Source: Ahniella sp. (GTDB taxonomy: Bacteria; Pseudomonadota; Gammaproteobacteria; Xanthomonadales; Ahniellaceae). From it: DNA of 52,219 nucleotides. A model generated the notes under the pieces. It was not told where the DNA came from and searched no databases. It was given only the letters and a program-made list of their open reading frames with translations. Positions 41,250-49,575 of the stretch are shown in pieces. The DNA is taken from contig JADJRU010000010.1 of assembly GCA_016712105.1 (NCBI GenBank), positions 1 through 52,219 of the forward strand, read 5' to 3'. How positions within the stretch are numbered: position 1 is the first letter of the stretch; each line of letters starts with the position of its first letter. Position numbers and translations under genes: made by a program.

Positions 41250-43025
41250 ATGCCCCGAGCCGGATTGGCTGCGCGTCGGCTCGTATCCATCACCGTCACG
41301 CTGATCTGTTCCGCGCAGGCGGTTGTTCTGTTGTGGGTCGCCGGCTGTTTCCTGGTACATGTCGGACTTCGGCATCCCATGTTCGACCAGTTTCGACTCT
41401 ATCCGCTGTACCTGTCGCTGCCATTCCCGGACAACATTTTCCAGATCGAGAACGGCCATCGCCCGGTACTACCCGCGCTGGTCCGCGTCTTCGAAATCTG
41501 GGCCACGGCCGCGGACCAGACCGTGCAATTGTGGGTCGGCGCCCTGGCAGCTCTTGCGGTTGCGCTCGCGGGTGCGGTGGTGCACCGCAGGTTCGATCGC
41601 GCCGGTGCTGCTTCCACTGCACTTGCGGCTTTGGCCGGCTGCATGGGCGTGTTCTGGATGGCCAACGCGCGCATGCTCCTGCATGGCAATGAATCAGTGC
41701 ACGCGTACTTCGCTGCCGGGTTTGCGTTACTTGCGTTTCTGGTCGCCTGGCGTTCATCACGACGTCGATGCCCAAAGTGTTTTGCGATGGCGATTGCGTT
41801 TGCGATCGCCGCGGGGTTGAGCTTCGGGCCTGGATTGGCGGCGTTTGGTCTGGTCCTGATTGCCGCTCTTCTCGCGGGCAACTGGCGCTTCCTGACCACC
41901 GGCATCGGCGTATCACTGGTGTTTGCAATCATCTACTTGGTAATACTGCCCCAGGGCGATCATGCACAAACCGTGATCCGCTTCGATCCCACCGCCTTTG
42001 TGGATCACCTGTTGGTTTGGCTTGGCTCGGCACTTGCGTATGCAGGCCTTGGCGCCAACCCTACCTTGGGACTCATGCATGCCCCAGCTCTTGCAGAGTC
42101 TCCGCTGGCAATCTGGTCCGCCGATCCTGTTGTTTGGTGGGTCTTGCGCACCACCGTCATTGGCGTCATCGCGCTGACCCTGTTTTCATCCTGGCGCAGC
42201 TTGCGCGACCCCGATTCCACGCCAAAAATCGTGCTGGTCGGGATTGGACTTTCCTGGTTCGCCATAGGCGCCGGGTTCCTGGTGTGCCTGGCGCGTTCCG
42301 ACTACTTCACCAACGATCCTGGCCAGCGATTTGCCGACCGATATCTGCTGTGGTCGTGCCTGTTCTTCCTTGGCGCCTGGTTTCAAGTCCAAGGTCGGCT
42401 GCGGCAATCACCCCTACCGCTTGCTGCATCAACCGCATTACTTTTCGGCGTGATTGCGATGATGAAGCCCGCAGATCGTTCTACCCAGATCTGGGCGGTC
42501 ATCGTGCACCAGATCAACGAACGAATCGCCGCAGCAATGTTGCTCGACCTCGACGCTCCGGAATTCATTGCGACCGATCCTGCGGCGCCGGAGCAAAGTC
42601 GGCGTGAGACCGCGGCTCTGTTCAGGGCGCACCAGCTTGGTGTCTTTGCAGGTCCTGAGGCAGGAAGAATTGAACGGTTTCAGGAGCGCCCGGTGACTGA
42701 CCTGCTTCCCTTGAAGACCCTGTCCATCCTGGCGTCCTTCGCAGATTCCGAACGAGGTCAGACCGAGGTGATCTTTGGTCAGTTCGATCTCGGCGAAGAT
42801 CTGCCCTGGACCGCACTGCTCACCAACTCATCCCAAGGAGTTTGTGGCATCGTCAGGCGCGTACTGGCTCCCCGGAAAGCTCGCGAAATCCGGTCGATTC
42901 GGGGGCAAATCCATCCCGGGCTGACCGGCTTCTCCGCCTGCCACGGTGATGATGAAGTGATCCTGTGGTCGCTCGCCTCCGACACGCCAGAGCCCATGTA
43001 TCGGATCAACCTCGTCCGACCCTGA
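41250..43025 (+). CDS. Large multi-span membrane protein of unknown function
   Basis: This is an intact frame of 591 residues. The first membrane span (LVSITVTLICSAQAVVLLWV) is followed by a periplasmic loop with HPMFDQFRLYPLYLSLPFPD and NIFQIENGHRPVLPALVRVF. About ten more hydrophobic segments follow up to ASTALLFGVIAMM, then a soluble C-terminal part of about 170 residues with no recognised domain (SRRETAALFRAHQLGVFAGP and others). The early loop with D-R-N-E-GHRP resembles the first loop of GT-C-type lipid-linked sugar transferases, where an acidic residue is catalytic, but I see no clear family match. It ends just before tyrA with a GC-rich hairpin (43029-43044) after the stop. Confidence 0.6.
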   Translation: MPRAGLAARRLVSITVTLICSAQAVVLLWVAGCFLVHVGLRHPMFDQFRLYPLYLSLPFPDNIFQIENGHRPVLPALVRVFEIWATAADQTVQLWVGALAALAVALAGAVVHRRFDRAGAASTALAALAGCMGVFWMANARMLLHGNESVHAYFAAGFALLAFLVAWRSSRRRCPKCFAMAIAFAIAAGLSFGPGLAAFGLVLIAALLAGNWRFLTTGIGVSLVFAIIYLVILPQGDHAQTVIRFDPTAFVDHLLVWLGSALAYAGLGANPTLGLMHAPALAESPLAIWSADPVVWWVLRTTVIGVIALTLFSSWRSLRDPDSTPKIVLVGIGLSWFAIGAGFLVCLARSDYFTNDPGQRFADRYLLWSCLFFLGAWFQVQGRLRQSPLPLAASTALLFGVIAMMKPADRSTQIWAVIVHQINERIAAAMLLDLDAPEFIATDPAAPEQSRRETAALFRAHQLGVFAGPEAGRIERFQERPVTDLLPLKTLSILASFADSERGQTEVIFGQFDLGEDLPWTALLTNSSQGVCGIVRRVLAPRKAREIRSIRGQIHPGLTGFSACHGDDEVILWSLASDTPEPMYRINLVRP

Positions 43026-43129
43026 GCCGGCCGGCACCCCGGCCGCTTATTCGCGGAGATCATGACTTCCGAGCGTCGGCTCGACTGGCGCTTTGTATGC
43101 TCGAGCATCCCCTTGCCGGACTTTGCCCC

Positions 43130-44233
43130 ATGACGCTGCCTCCCGATCTGAAAGCATTACGTGACCGCCTGGACGTGCTCGATGGCACGCTGCTCGACAC
43201 GGTGCTGGAACGGCAGCAGATCATCGCCGCGATCGGCGAGGCCAAACGCGGGATGGGCAAACCGCTGCGCGACTTCGCGCGCGAAAAGGACGTCCTCGAC
43301 CGTGCCGGCCGGAATGCCGAAGCTCGGGGACTGGACGCCGCACTGGCGCACGAGCTGATGAAGCTGCTGATCCAGCATTCGCTGACGCATCAGGAACATG
43401 CCCATATCCGCGCCCAGGCCAGTGGTGCTGGCCGGCGTGCACTGGTCGTCGGTGGTGCCGGCCAAATGGGCCGATGGTTCGCGGGGTTCCTGGATTCACA
43501 AGGCTGGACCGTCGAACTGTGTGATCCGAACGCCAGCGAAGACGACGCGTTTCCGGCCCGCCGATCATTGTCCGATGGGCCTTTGGATCACGACCTCGTG
43601 TTGATTGCCACGGGTCTTCGGGCAAGCGCCGACGTGTTGGCGGATTTGCTGAAGCTGCGGCCGACCGGCGTGATCGTCGACATCGCCTCGATCAAGGAGC
43701 CGCTGCGCCCCGGCTTGTTGGCATTGAAGGAAGCCGGCCTGCAGATTGCTTCACTGCACCCGATGTTCGGCCCAAGCGCGGTGTTGCTGGCCGATCGTCA
43801 TGTTGTCCTGATTGACCTCGGCTGCACTCGTGCCACCGAACTGGCGCGCAGCCTGTTCGCGAACACCACGGCCGTGCAGACCGAACTGTCACTCGAAGCA
43901 CACGACCGAGTAATGGCCGAAGTGCTCGGGTTGTCGCATGCGCTCAACATCGCTTTTGCTCTGGCTCTGGCCGAGGGTCCGGGTGACGGGTCGCTGCTGG
44001 AGCAGGTGTCCAGTTCGACGTTTGAAGCGCAGGCTGGCGTGGCTCGGCGCGTGGTTCACGAAAATCCGAACCTCTACTTCGAGATCCAGACCGAAAATCC
44101 GCACAACGCGGCGCAACTGGAACGACTGTCGCGCGCACTGGCTGAGTTGTCGGCATCCATCTCGGCCGGTGATGCCACACGCTTCCGCGCGTTGATGGAC
44201 AAGGGCCGTGCCCGGCTGGCCGAACGCGGCTGA
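43130..44233 (+). CDS. tyrA: Bifunctional chorismate mutase / prephenate dehydrogenase (T-protein)
   Basis: The fused enzyme converts chorismate to prephenate and then to 4-hydroxyphenylpyruvate in tyrosine synthesis. The AroQ-type mutase domain (LKALRDRLDVLDGTLLDTVL, ERQQIIAAIGEAKRGMGKPL) spans residues 1-95. The dehydrogenase domain begins RALVVGGAGQMGRWFAGFLD, an NAD-binding fold. It continues with IVDIASIKEPLRPG, SLHPMFGPSAVLLADRHVV and ALAEGPGDGSLLEQVSSSTF. The catalytic His-Pro-x-x-GP region is intact. It is 367 residues, the normal size, in a clean frame. ATG 43130 is chosen because it gives the usual mutase start; an upstream extension has no family similarity. Confidence 0.95.
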   Translation: MTLPPDLKALRDRLDVLDGTLLDTVLERQQIIAAIGEAKRGMGKPLRDFAREKDVLDRAGRNAEARGLDAALAHELMKLLIQHSLTHQEHAHIRAQASGAGRRALVVGGAGQMGRWFAGFLDSQGWTVELCDPNASEDDAFPARRSLSDGPLDHDLVLIATGLRASADVLADLLKLRPTGVIVDIASIKEPLRPGLLALKEAGLQIASLHPMFGPSAVLLADRHVVLIDLGCTRATELARSLFANTTAVQTELSLEAHDRVMAEVLGLSHALNIAFALALAEGPGDGSLLEQVSSSTFEAQAGVARRVVHENPNLYFEIQTENPHNAAQLERLSRALAELSASISAGDATRFRALMDKGRARLAERG

Positions 44234-44257
44234 CAACTTCGCTGCCATAATCCCGGG

Positions 44258-45786
44258 ATGACCGACTTTGTCCTGGCTACCCTGAATGCCCGTTACGCCC
44301 ATGCTTCCATGGGCTTGCGGTGTCTGCGCGCAAATCTCGGCGAGCTTCGCGAGCGATCGGTCATTCGCGAGTTCGTCATTGGCCAGAAGACCGAGGAGAT
44401 CGCCGAGCGACTGCTCGCCGAACAACCCAAGGTGCTGGGTCTCGGCGTGTACATCTGGAACGTTGAGGAATCCACACGACTGGTCGGTTTGCTGAAAACC
44501 CTGGCGCCGGAATTGGTCATCGTGCTGGGCGGCCCCGAGGTCAGTTACGAGTCGACCGAGCAGCGCATCTGCGCGCTGGCCGACTACGTGATCACCGGCT
44601 GGGGGATGTCACCTTCCCGGAACTGTTGCAGCAGCTGGATGCCGGCGAACGCCCGCCGAACAAGTTGATGGCCGGGAAACAACCGCCACTGGAAGAACTG
44701 GCGATGCCTTATGCGGAATACACCGACGAGGACATCGCCAAACGCTACATCTACGTCGAGGCCTCACGCGGCTGCCCGTTCAAGTGCGAGTTCTGTCTGT
44801 CCGCACTCGACAAGACCGCCTGGCCGTTCCCGCTGGATCCCTTTCTCGATGCGCTCGAGCAACTCCATCGGCGCGGCTTGCGCGTCTTCAAGTTCGTGGA
44901 CCGCACGTTCAATCTTAAGATCGATACCTCGATCCGCATCCTCGAATTCTTCCTCGACAAGCTGAACAAACATCCCGACGATCCGGTGTTCGCTCACTTC
45001 GAGCTGATTCCCGATCACTTGCCGGACAAGCTGAAAGAACGCATTCGCGAATTCCCGCCCGGCACGCTGCAATTCGAAATCGGCATCCAGACGTTTGATC
45101 CCGAAGTCCAGTCGCGCATTTCCCGGCGCCAGGACAACGAACGCGCCGATGCAAACATTCGCTGGTTGCGCACCGAGTCGACGGCACACCTTCATGTCGA
45201 CTTGATCGCAGGCTTGCCCGGGGAAACCATCGAGACATTCGGACGCGGATTCGATCGACTGGTCGCGATGAATCCCCACGAGATCCAGTTCGGCATCCTG
45301 AAGCGATTGCGCGGCACGCCGATCATCCGGCATACCGAACCATGGGGCCTGCGCTTCAATCCGGACCCGCCCTACAACATTCTCGCCACGAACGTGATCG
45401 CGTTTGCCGACATGCAACGCCTGAACCGTTTTGCGCGCTACTGGGACATCGTCGCCAACTCCGGGCGCTACCCGCGCACCTTGGCCAGGTTGCTGGACAC
45501 GCAACCCTTCGTGCGCTTCCTCGCGTTCAGTGATTGGCTCTATGCGCGCACCGGACAAACCCACGCGCTGGCGCACGAACGGTTAGTCCATTTACTGCAC
45601 GAATACGCCTGTGCCCAGTTCGCGCCACAGAAGACCGACTTCGAAGACGCGCTGCTCGCGGATTACCGCGGCGCCGGCGGCCGAACCCGCCTGGACTTCG
45701 AACCCGCCGATTCGATCCTGCCCCCGCCACGGGCCAGCAAACGCACAGGTGTCACACCAAGCCGGCAAGCTCGCCACCTGTCCTGA
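44258..45786 (+). CDS. B12-binding-domain radical SAM protein (DUF4080-type), one frameshift
   Basis: The N-terminal part (DFVLATLNARYAHASMGLRC, VLGLGVYIWNVEESTRLVGL, ELVIVLGGPEVSYES) is a cobalamin-binding-like Rossmann fold. After a frameshift near 44605 (expected GWGDVTFPELLQQL) comes the radical SAM domain: YVEASRGCPFKCEFCLSALD has the Cx3Cx2C cluster. LQFEIGIQTFDPEVQSRISR and HVDLIAGLPGETIETFGRGF are typical of the family. The end (FNPDPPYNILATN onward) is a DUF4080-like domain. About 508 residues. Members of this family are uncharacterised; the chemistry is unknown. It starts 24 bases after tyrA, so it may be cotranscribed. Confidence 0.85.
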
Positions 45787-45864
45787 TTGCCGTTTCGCAG
45801 GCACAGCGCTTTTCCCGCCACGGTCGCCGTGCAACCATGCCAATCCAACCTGAGGAGCAACACC

Positions 45865-46056
45865 ATGACCATCTGCCCCATCGCCCTAGCAGTGGGCTGC
45901 AAGAAGTGCCCCGTGTTCTCCATCTGCCCGGCCACCCGCACACTCGGTGACCAGAAGGACGAAGCACCGCCGGCCGCAGCCAGCACCAACAAGCCAGCTC
46001 AGAAGAAGAACACCAAGGCCAAGACGAAGAACGCGGGCAAGTCGCGCAAGCGCTGA
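45865..46056 (+). CDS. Small four-cysteine protein with Lys-rich tail
   Basis: This is a 63-residue frame with GAGGAG seven bases before ATG 45865. The first 30 residues are MTICPIALAVGCKKCPVFSI then CPATRTLGDQ, with Cys at positions 4, 12, 15 and 21 (C-x7-C-x2-C-x5-C). This could bind zinc or an iron-sulfur cluster. The second half is Ala-, Pro- and Lys-rich (NKPAQKKNTKAKTKNAGKSR), so probably disordered and able to bind nucleic acid. I do not recognise an assigned function. It follows the radical SAM gene by 78 bases. Confidence 0.75.
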   Translation: MTICPIALAVGCKKCPVFSICPATRTLGDQKDEAPPAAASTNKPAQKKNTKAKTKNAGKSRKR

Positions 46057-46125
46057 GTGCGTTGAGTCCCAAGCCCTGAGCATTCGCTTGCGTGGGTCCT
46101 TTGTCCCCGGATTCGGCGCACGTTG

Positions 46126-46225
46126 CTGGATTCCGCTTTCGCGGGAATGACGGACTGGGGTGTTTCTGTTGCGTACTGAGGCCCCTGCAACAACACCAGT
46201 CATTCCCGCGAAAGCGGGAATCCAG
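46126..46225. repeat. Inverted pair of 26-27-bp palindromic elements
   Basis: CTGGATTCCGCTTTCGCGGG plus AATGAC (46126-46151) is repeated in inverted form as GTCATTCCCGCGAAAGCGGG plus AATCCAG (46199-46225). Each contains its own CCGC-TTTCG-CGGG hairpin. This sequence type is widespread between genes of proteobacteria. It lies at the convergent ends of the small Cys gene and the phosphatase-like gene. Confidence 0.85.
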
Positions 46226-46226
46226 T

Positions 46227-46574
46227 TCATGCCTCATCAGAAAATCGCACCCGCAACAACGGCGCCACTTTTCGTTTCAACAGTTCAACCAGCGCTGGTT
46301 CCATGAATTCGTACTCGTCAGGGATGTCGAGCACGACGATTCGTTTGCCGCTGAGGTTGCGCTTGAACCTCTTCTGAATTCTGTTTCGATGGCTGCGCTC
46401 CATCACGAAGATGACATCGGCCCATTCGATCAACTCAGTATCCAGCGGAACATTCGCTTTTGGATCGGTTCCGGCCGATTCGCATTCGATCTCGGGGAAC
46501 GTCGAAAAGACAGCCTCAGCGGTGGGACTTCGCAACCGGTTCTGAGAGCAAACAAAGAGTGCCCGAGTGACCAT
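46227..46574 (-). CDS. Low-molecular-weight protein tyrosine phosphatase-like protein
   Basis: The 115-residue frame opens RALFVCSQNRLRSPTAEAVF, a short version of the phosphatase P-loop (C-x-x-N-x-x-R-S-P-T), then STFPEIECESAGTDPKANVP, EWADVIFVMERSHRNRIQKR and KRIVVLDIPDEYEFMEPALV. The Asp of LDIPDEYEF is where the general acid of LMW-PTPs lies. This matches the COG4551-type predicted protein tyrosine phosphatases. It acts in the cytoplasm; the substrate is unknown. The frame is intact, and its stop lies just beyond the inverted repeat pair. It is divergent from the RsmC-like gene. Confidence 0.8.
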   Translation of the reverse strand: MVTRALFVCSQNRLRSPTAEAVFSTFPEIECESAGTDPKANVPLDTELIEWADVIFVMERSHRNRIQKRFKRNLSGKRIVVLDIPDEYEFMEPALVELLKRKVAPLLRVRFSDEA

Positions 46575-46675
46575 ATCGCATCCTGTCGTCTGATTCTGGA
46601 AGCCTGTTGCGACTGCCGACCAAGCACAGAGTCAGGTGCCCCGCAGAGGGTTGAGCGACCGCCGCGCGACCGCAA

Positions 46676-47830
46676 GTGGATGATACCGACAACTTCCGTG
46701 GCAGCCTGATCGGTTACGATGTTGCGGCTCGCAACCTGTTCGACTCGATTCCGACGCTTCCTGATTCGACTGACCCCGTGAACAACACCAACCTTGATCC
46801 GGCGCTCGACAGCCTTCTTTTGCCGCTGACGTCTGGCGCGATCACACCCCCCATCGATGGCCGTACGCTGTTCCTCCGTGCCCGACCGGGCGCCGACTTG
46901 CGCTGCTTTTTGCCGGAACAACTGGTCTGCGAGCAATCGTTCAAGCCGGAGGCGGACCGTCTTCTTGCTGCGGGATTCACTCATAACTCAGCGCCCGACG
47001 AACGTTTTGGACTGGTGCTCGTCCTGCCGCCCCGAAGTCGGGATGAAGCACGGATTCTGTTTGCGCAGGCGCTGCAGCGAGTCCGCGCGGACGGTGTAGT
47101 GGTCGCCTGTGCCGCAAACAATCAGGGTGCTCGATCGTTGTCGGACGATCTGGAGAAGCTTGCCGGCCCTGTTTCCAGTCTGTCGAAACACAAGTGCAGG
47201 GTGTTCTGGACGACCACACCGCATTCGTCCATGAATGCGGACCTGATGGCCGAGTGGCTGGAACTCGATGCGCCGTATCCGCTTGCCGACAGACCCATGC
47301 TGACCCGTGCCGGCGTCTTCAGTGCCGGGGCGATTGACCCTGCATCACAGCTACTCATTGATGTTCTGCCTCAGAACCTCAAAGGCCGCGCAGCCGACCT
47401 GGGCGCCGGATGCGGATACCTTTCGCAGGCACTCATCACACGCAACCCCGGCATCACCAGCGTGAACCTGTATGAGGCGGAACAGCGCGCACTCGATGTC
47501 GCGAGGATCAATCTGTCGCCCCACACAGGAAGCATCGACATCGGATTCCATTGGCATGATGTGTGTACTGGCCTTCCGGCCCACCATGACGTGATCGTCA
47601 TGAATCCACCCTTCCACCAGGGCCGCGCGGATACACCCGATCTCGGTCGCGCATTTATTGTGGCTGCGGCGCGTTCGCTCGTTCCCGGCGGACAATTGTG
47701 GCTGGTCGCCAATCGGCATTTGCCGTATGAATCGGTCCTCGCCGAACACTTTGCGCAGGTCACTCGGGTCTGTGAACAAGACGGCTTCAAGGTCATTGCC
47801 GCACATCGTTCATCTGGTCCAAAATCCTGA
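46676..47830 (+). CDS. RsmC/RlmG-like class I SAM-dependent (rRNA guanine-N2) methyltransferase
   Basis: This is an intact frame of 384 residues starting at GTG 46676. The N-terminal half (TLFLRARPGADLRCFLPEQL, RFGLVLVLPPRSRDEARILF, VRADGVVVACAANNQGARS) is the degenerate MTS domain of RsmC. The C-terminal half has AGVFSAGAIDPASQLLIDVL and KGRAADLGAGCGYLSQALIT (SAM motif I), then VNLYEAEQRALDVARINL and HDVIVMNPPFHQGRADTPDL with the NPPF motif for guanine N2 methylation. RsmC modifies 16S G1207 and RlmG 23S G1835; I cannot tell which. It is followed 14 bases later by a pseudouridine synthase gene, forming an rRNA-modification pair. Confidence 0.87.
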   Translation: MDDTDNFRGSLIGYDVAARNLFDSIPTLPDSTDPVNNTNLDPALDSLLLPLTSGAITPPIDGRTLFLRARPGADLRCFLPEQLVCEQSFKPEADRLLAAGFTHNSAPDERFGLVLVLPPRSRDEARILFAQALQRVRADGVVVACAANNQGARSLSDDLEKLAGPVSSLSKHKCRVFWTTTPHSSMNADLMAEWLELDAPYPLADRPMLTRAGVFSAGAIDPASQLLIDVLPQNLKGRAADLGAGCGYLSQALITRNPGITSVNLYEAEQRALDVARINLSPHTGSIDIGFHWHDVCTGLPAHHDVIVMNPPFHQGRADTPDLGRAFIVAAARSLVPGGQLWLVANRHLPYESVLAEHFAQVTRVCEQDGFKVIAAHRSSGPKS

Positions 47831-47843
47831 AACAGGAAGAATC

Positions 47844-48907
47844 ATGAAGCTCGTCAAACTGATTGCCAACCTCGGCTATGCGAGCCGCCGCGAAGTCACC
47901 GCGATGTTCCGAGAGGGGCGAATCACGGATGCCCAAGGCGAAGTGCTGTATGCCGACGACAAGGTGGCGCACGGTGAAATCCGCCTCGACGGCGAGCCCC
48001 TTGATCCACCCCCCGGGCTGGTACTGATGTTGCACAAGCCGATCGGCTACACCTGCTCGACCAAAGATCCAGGGCGGGTGATCTACGACCTTTGCCGCCG
48101 CGATTTCGCCTGCGGAATCCCCTGCTCTCGTCTGTCGGCCGTCTTGATCGGGACACTTCAGGCCTCTTGCTGATGACCGACGACGTCGCACTGCTCCACC
48201 GGATCACCGCACCCAAATCGGCTTTGCCCAAGATCTATGCGGCAACCCTCGTCGACGACTTGTGTGGCGACGAAGCTGCCCTGTTTGGCAGCGGCACCAT
48301 GATGCTGGATTCCGAAACCAGCCCTCTGGCACCGGCGGGATTTGAACCACTCGGCCCACGAAGTGCGCACCTCACATTGATCGAAGGGCGATATCACCAG
48401 GTTCGACGCATGTTCGGGGCAGTCGGCAACCGTGTCGAAAGCCTGCAGCGAATCTCGGTTGGCGGCCTCACGCTTGGCGACCTCGAGCCGGGGCAATGGC
48501 GCGTTCTGGATTCAGGTGACCTGGCGCAACTGTGCAAGGTTGGTCTGCGCCGCGACCAGCCCTCACCAGAGTTGAACAGAGTCGTTGTGTGTGGCGGACC
48601 AGTCGGACGCCCGCCAAGTCAGTCGACTGCTAGAAACTTTCTCCGAACGTTCGCGCCAAACGGCCCCTCATCCGGCCTTCGGCCACCTTCTCCCCGTTTG
48701 AACGGGAGAAGGCAAGTTCAAGACCGCTCTTCTCCCGCCACGACAAGCGTGCAAAGCGTACAGGCGGTTCTTCTCACGCTCGGGCGGGGAGAAGATGCCC
48801 AAAGGCCGGCAAAATCTGTCGCTAGACCATATGTTCTTCTCCCGCTTGCGGGAGAAGATGCCCGCAGGGCAGATGAGGAATCTGGCGACAAACCAACCCT
48901 CTTTTGA
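47844..48907 (+). CDS. rsuA: RsuA-type 16S rRNA pseudouridine synthase, one frameshift and abnormal 3' end
   Basis: After AGGAAGA the ATG at 47844 starts MKLVKLIANLGYASRREVTA with an S4-like domain, then VLMLHKPIGYTCSTKDPGRV. A frameshift near 48092 leads to LPPRFRLRNPLLSSVGRLDR, DTSGLLLMTDD with the catalytic Asp, LTLIEGRYHQVRRMFGAVGN and LTLGDLEPGQWRVL. The usual protein ends about here (near 48540, some 230 residues). The open frame continues for about 120 more residues through the REP elements to 48907, with no family similarity. A lost stop or a second indel near 48540 is more likely than a true extension. It is probably cotranscribed with the RsmC-like gene. Confidence 0.85.
48661..48890. 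repeat. REP-like cluster, several units
   Basis: CCCTCATCCGGCCTTCGGCC plus ACCTTCTCCCC-GTTTGAAC-GGGAGAAGG (48664-48712) is followed by two degenerate units and by TTCTTCTCCCGCTTGCGGGA plus GAAGATGCCCGCAGGGCAGA and TGAGG (48834-48878). It is the same family as at 24.7 and 34.5 kb. The surrounding 48.54-49.0 kb holds no convincing gene. Confidence 0.8.
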
Positions 48908-49008
48908 CACGCGCCTTGCGCCATCGGCCAACTGCGTTTCGCGTTGCCTGCGGAAATCTGTCGCGTTTTGCCTTCGGCTCCGTAGATCTAGATAAGGCCT
49001 CAAGAGCA

Positions 49009-49458
49009 ATGCCCAACATGTACGCCCAAATCACATCCTGGATCCATTCGGCTTACTCGGTTGCCTCTGGAGCTACTGCGACGAATCACGTTTTGCGCCG
49101 GAGTCACTTTCGCTGTGGGCCCGGATCCGGACGCGACTGCCAGTGCTCCACTACCCCACCGACGGCCCATAGCCGGAGCCGCGCTGCCGTTGCTCTCTCC
49201 GTCCTGCTGCTTCTGTCGCACTGGCCGGCGGCATGGAGTCAATCCACCAGCACGAGTTATCAGATTCCTCGCCAGACGGTGGACGCGGGTGCAGGCGCCG
49301 CGACTAGTGCCACACATTCCTTGACGATGAGCATTGGCCAGCCCGACGCGGGATCACCAATGAGCAGCCCCAGCTATCAGCTGCGGGGTGGTTTTCTGAG
49401 TGGTGGCGCAAACGCGCCTGCGATTGATCCGATTTTCGCCAGCGGCTTCGAGAACTGA
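49009..49458 (+). CDS. Small secreted protein ending in F-A-S-G-F-E-N; start uncertain
   Basis: The convincing part is a signal peptide RSRAAVALSVLLLLSHWPAA followed by a mature region of about 70 residues: TSYQIPRQTVDAGAGAATSA, HSLTMSIGQPDAGSPMSSPS, YQLRGGFLSG and the end APAIDPIFASGFEN. S-Y-x-I/L-x-x-G-x-x-G-Q-P and YQLRGGF repeats recur in small exported proteins of this group of bacteria. The ATG at 49009 would place over 50 residues ahead of the signal peptide, so either the true start is a non-ATG codon near 49160 or an indel hides it. It sits just before the collagen-like gene, and the C-terminal tail is shared with the two nuclease-like proteins. Confidence 0.55.
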   Translation: MPNMYAQITSWIHSAYSVASGATATNHVLRRSHFRCGPGSGRDCQCSTTPPTAHSRSRAAVALSVLLLLSHWPAAWSQSTSTSYQIPRQTVDAGAGAATSATHSLTMSIGQPDAGSPMSSPSYQLRGGFLSGGANAPAIDPIFASGFEN

Positions 49459-49575
49459 GGTGGGCGAAAGTGCGGGATTCACCTTCAAGGACCGCCCCTC
49501 AAGGCACAACTCGTGGCGGAATCTACGCCGAGTCGAATGGGGTTTCGCCATTTTCATTTTTCGGAGTCATTGACC

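Noticed and set aside
43029..43044. GGCCGG-CACC-CCGGCC hairpin before tyrA as a terminator
   Set aside because: The stem is only six pairs and no T run follows, so it is not supported as a rho-independent terminator.
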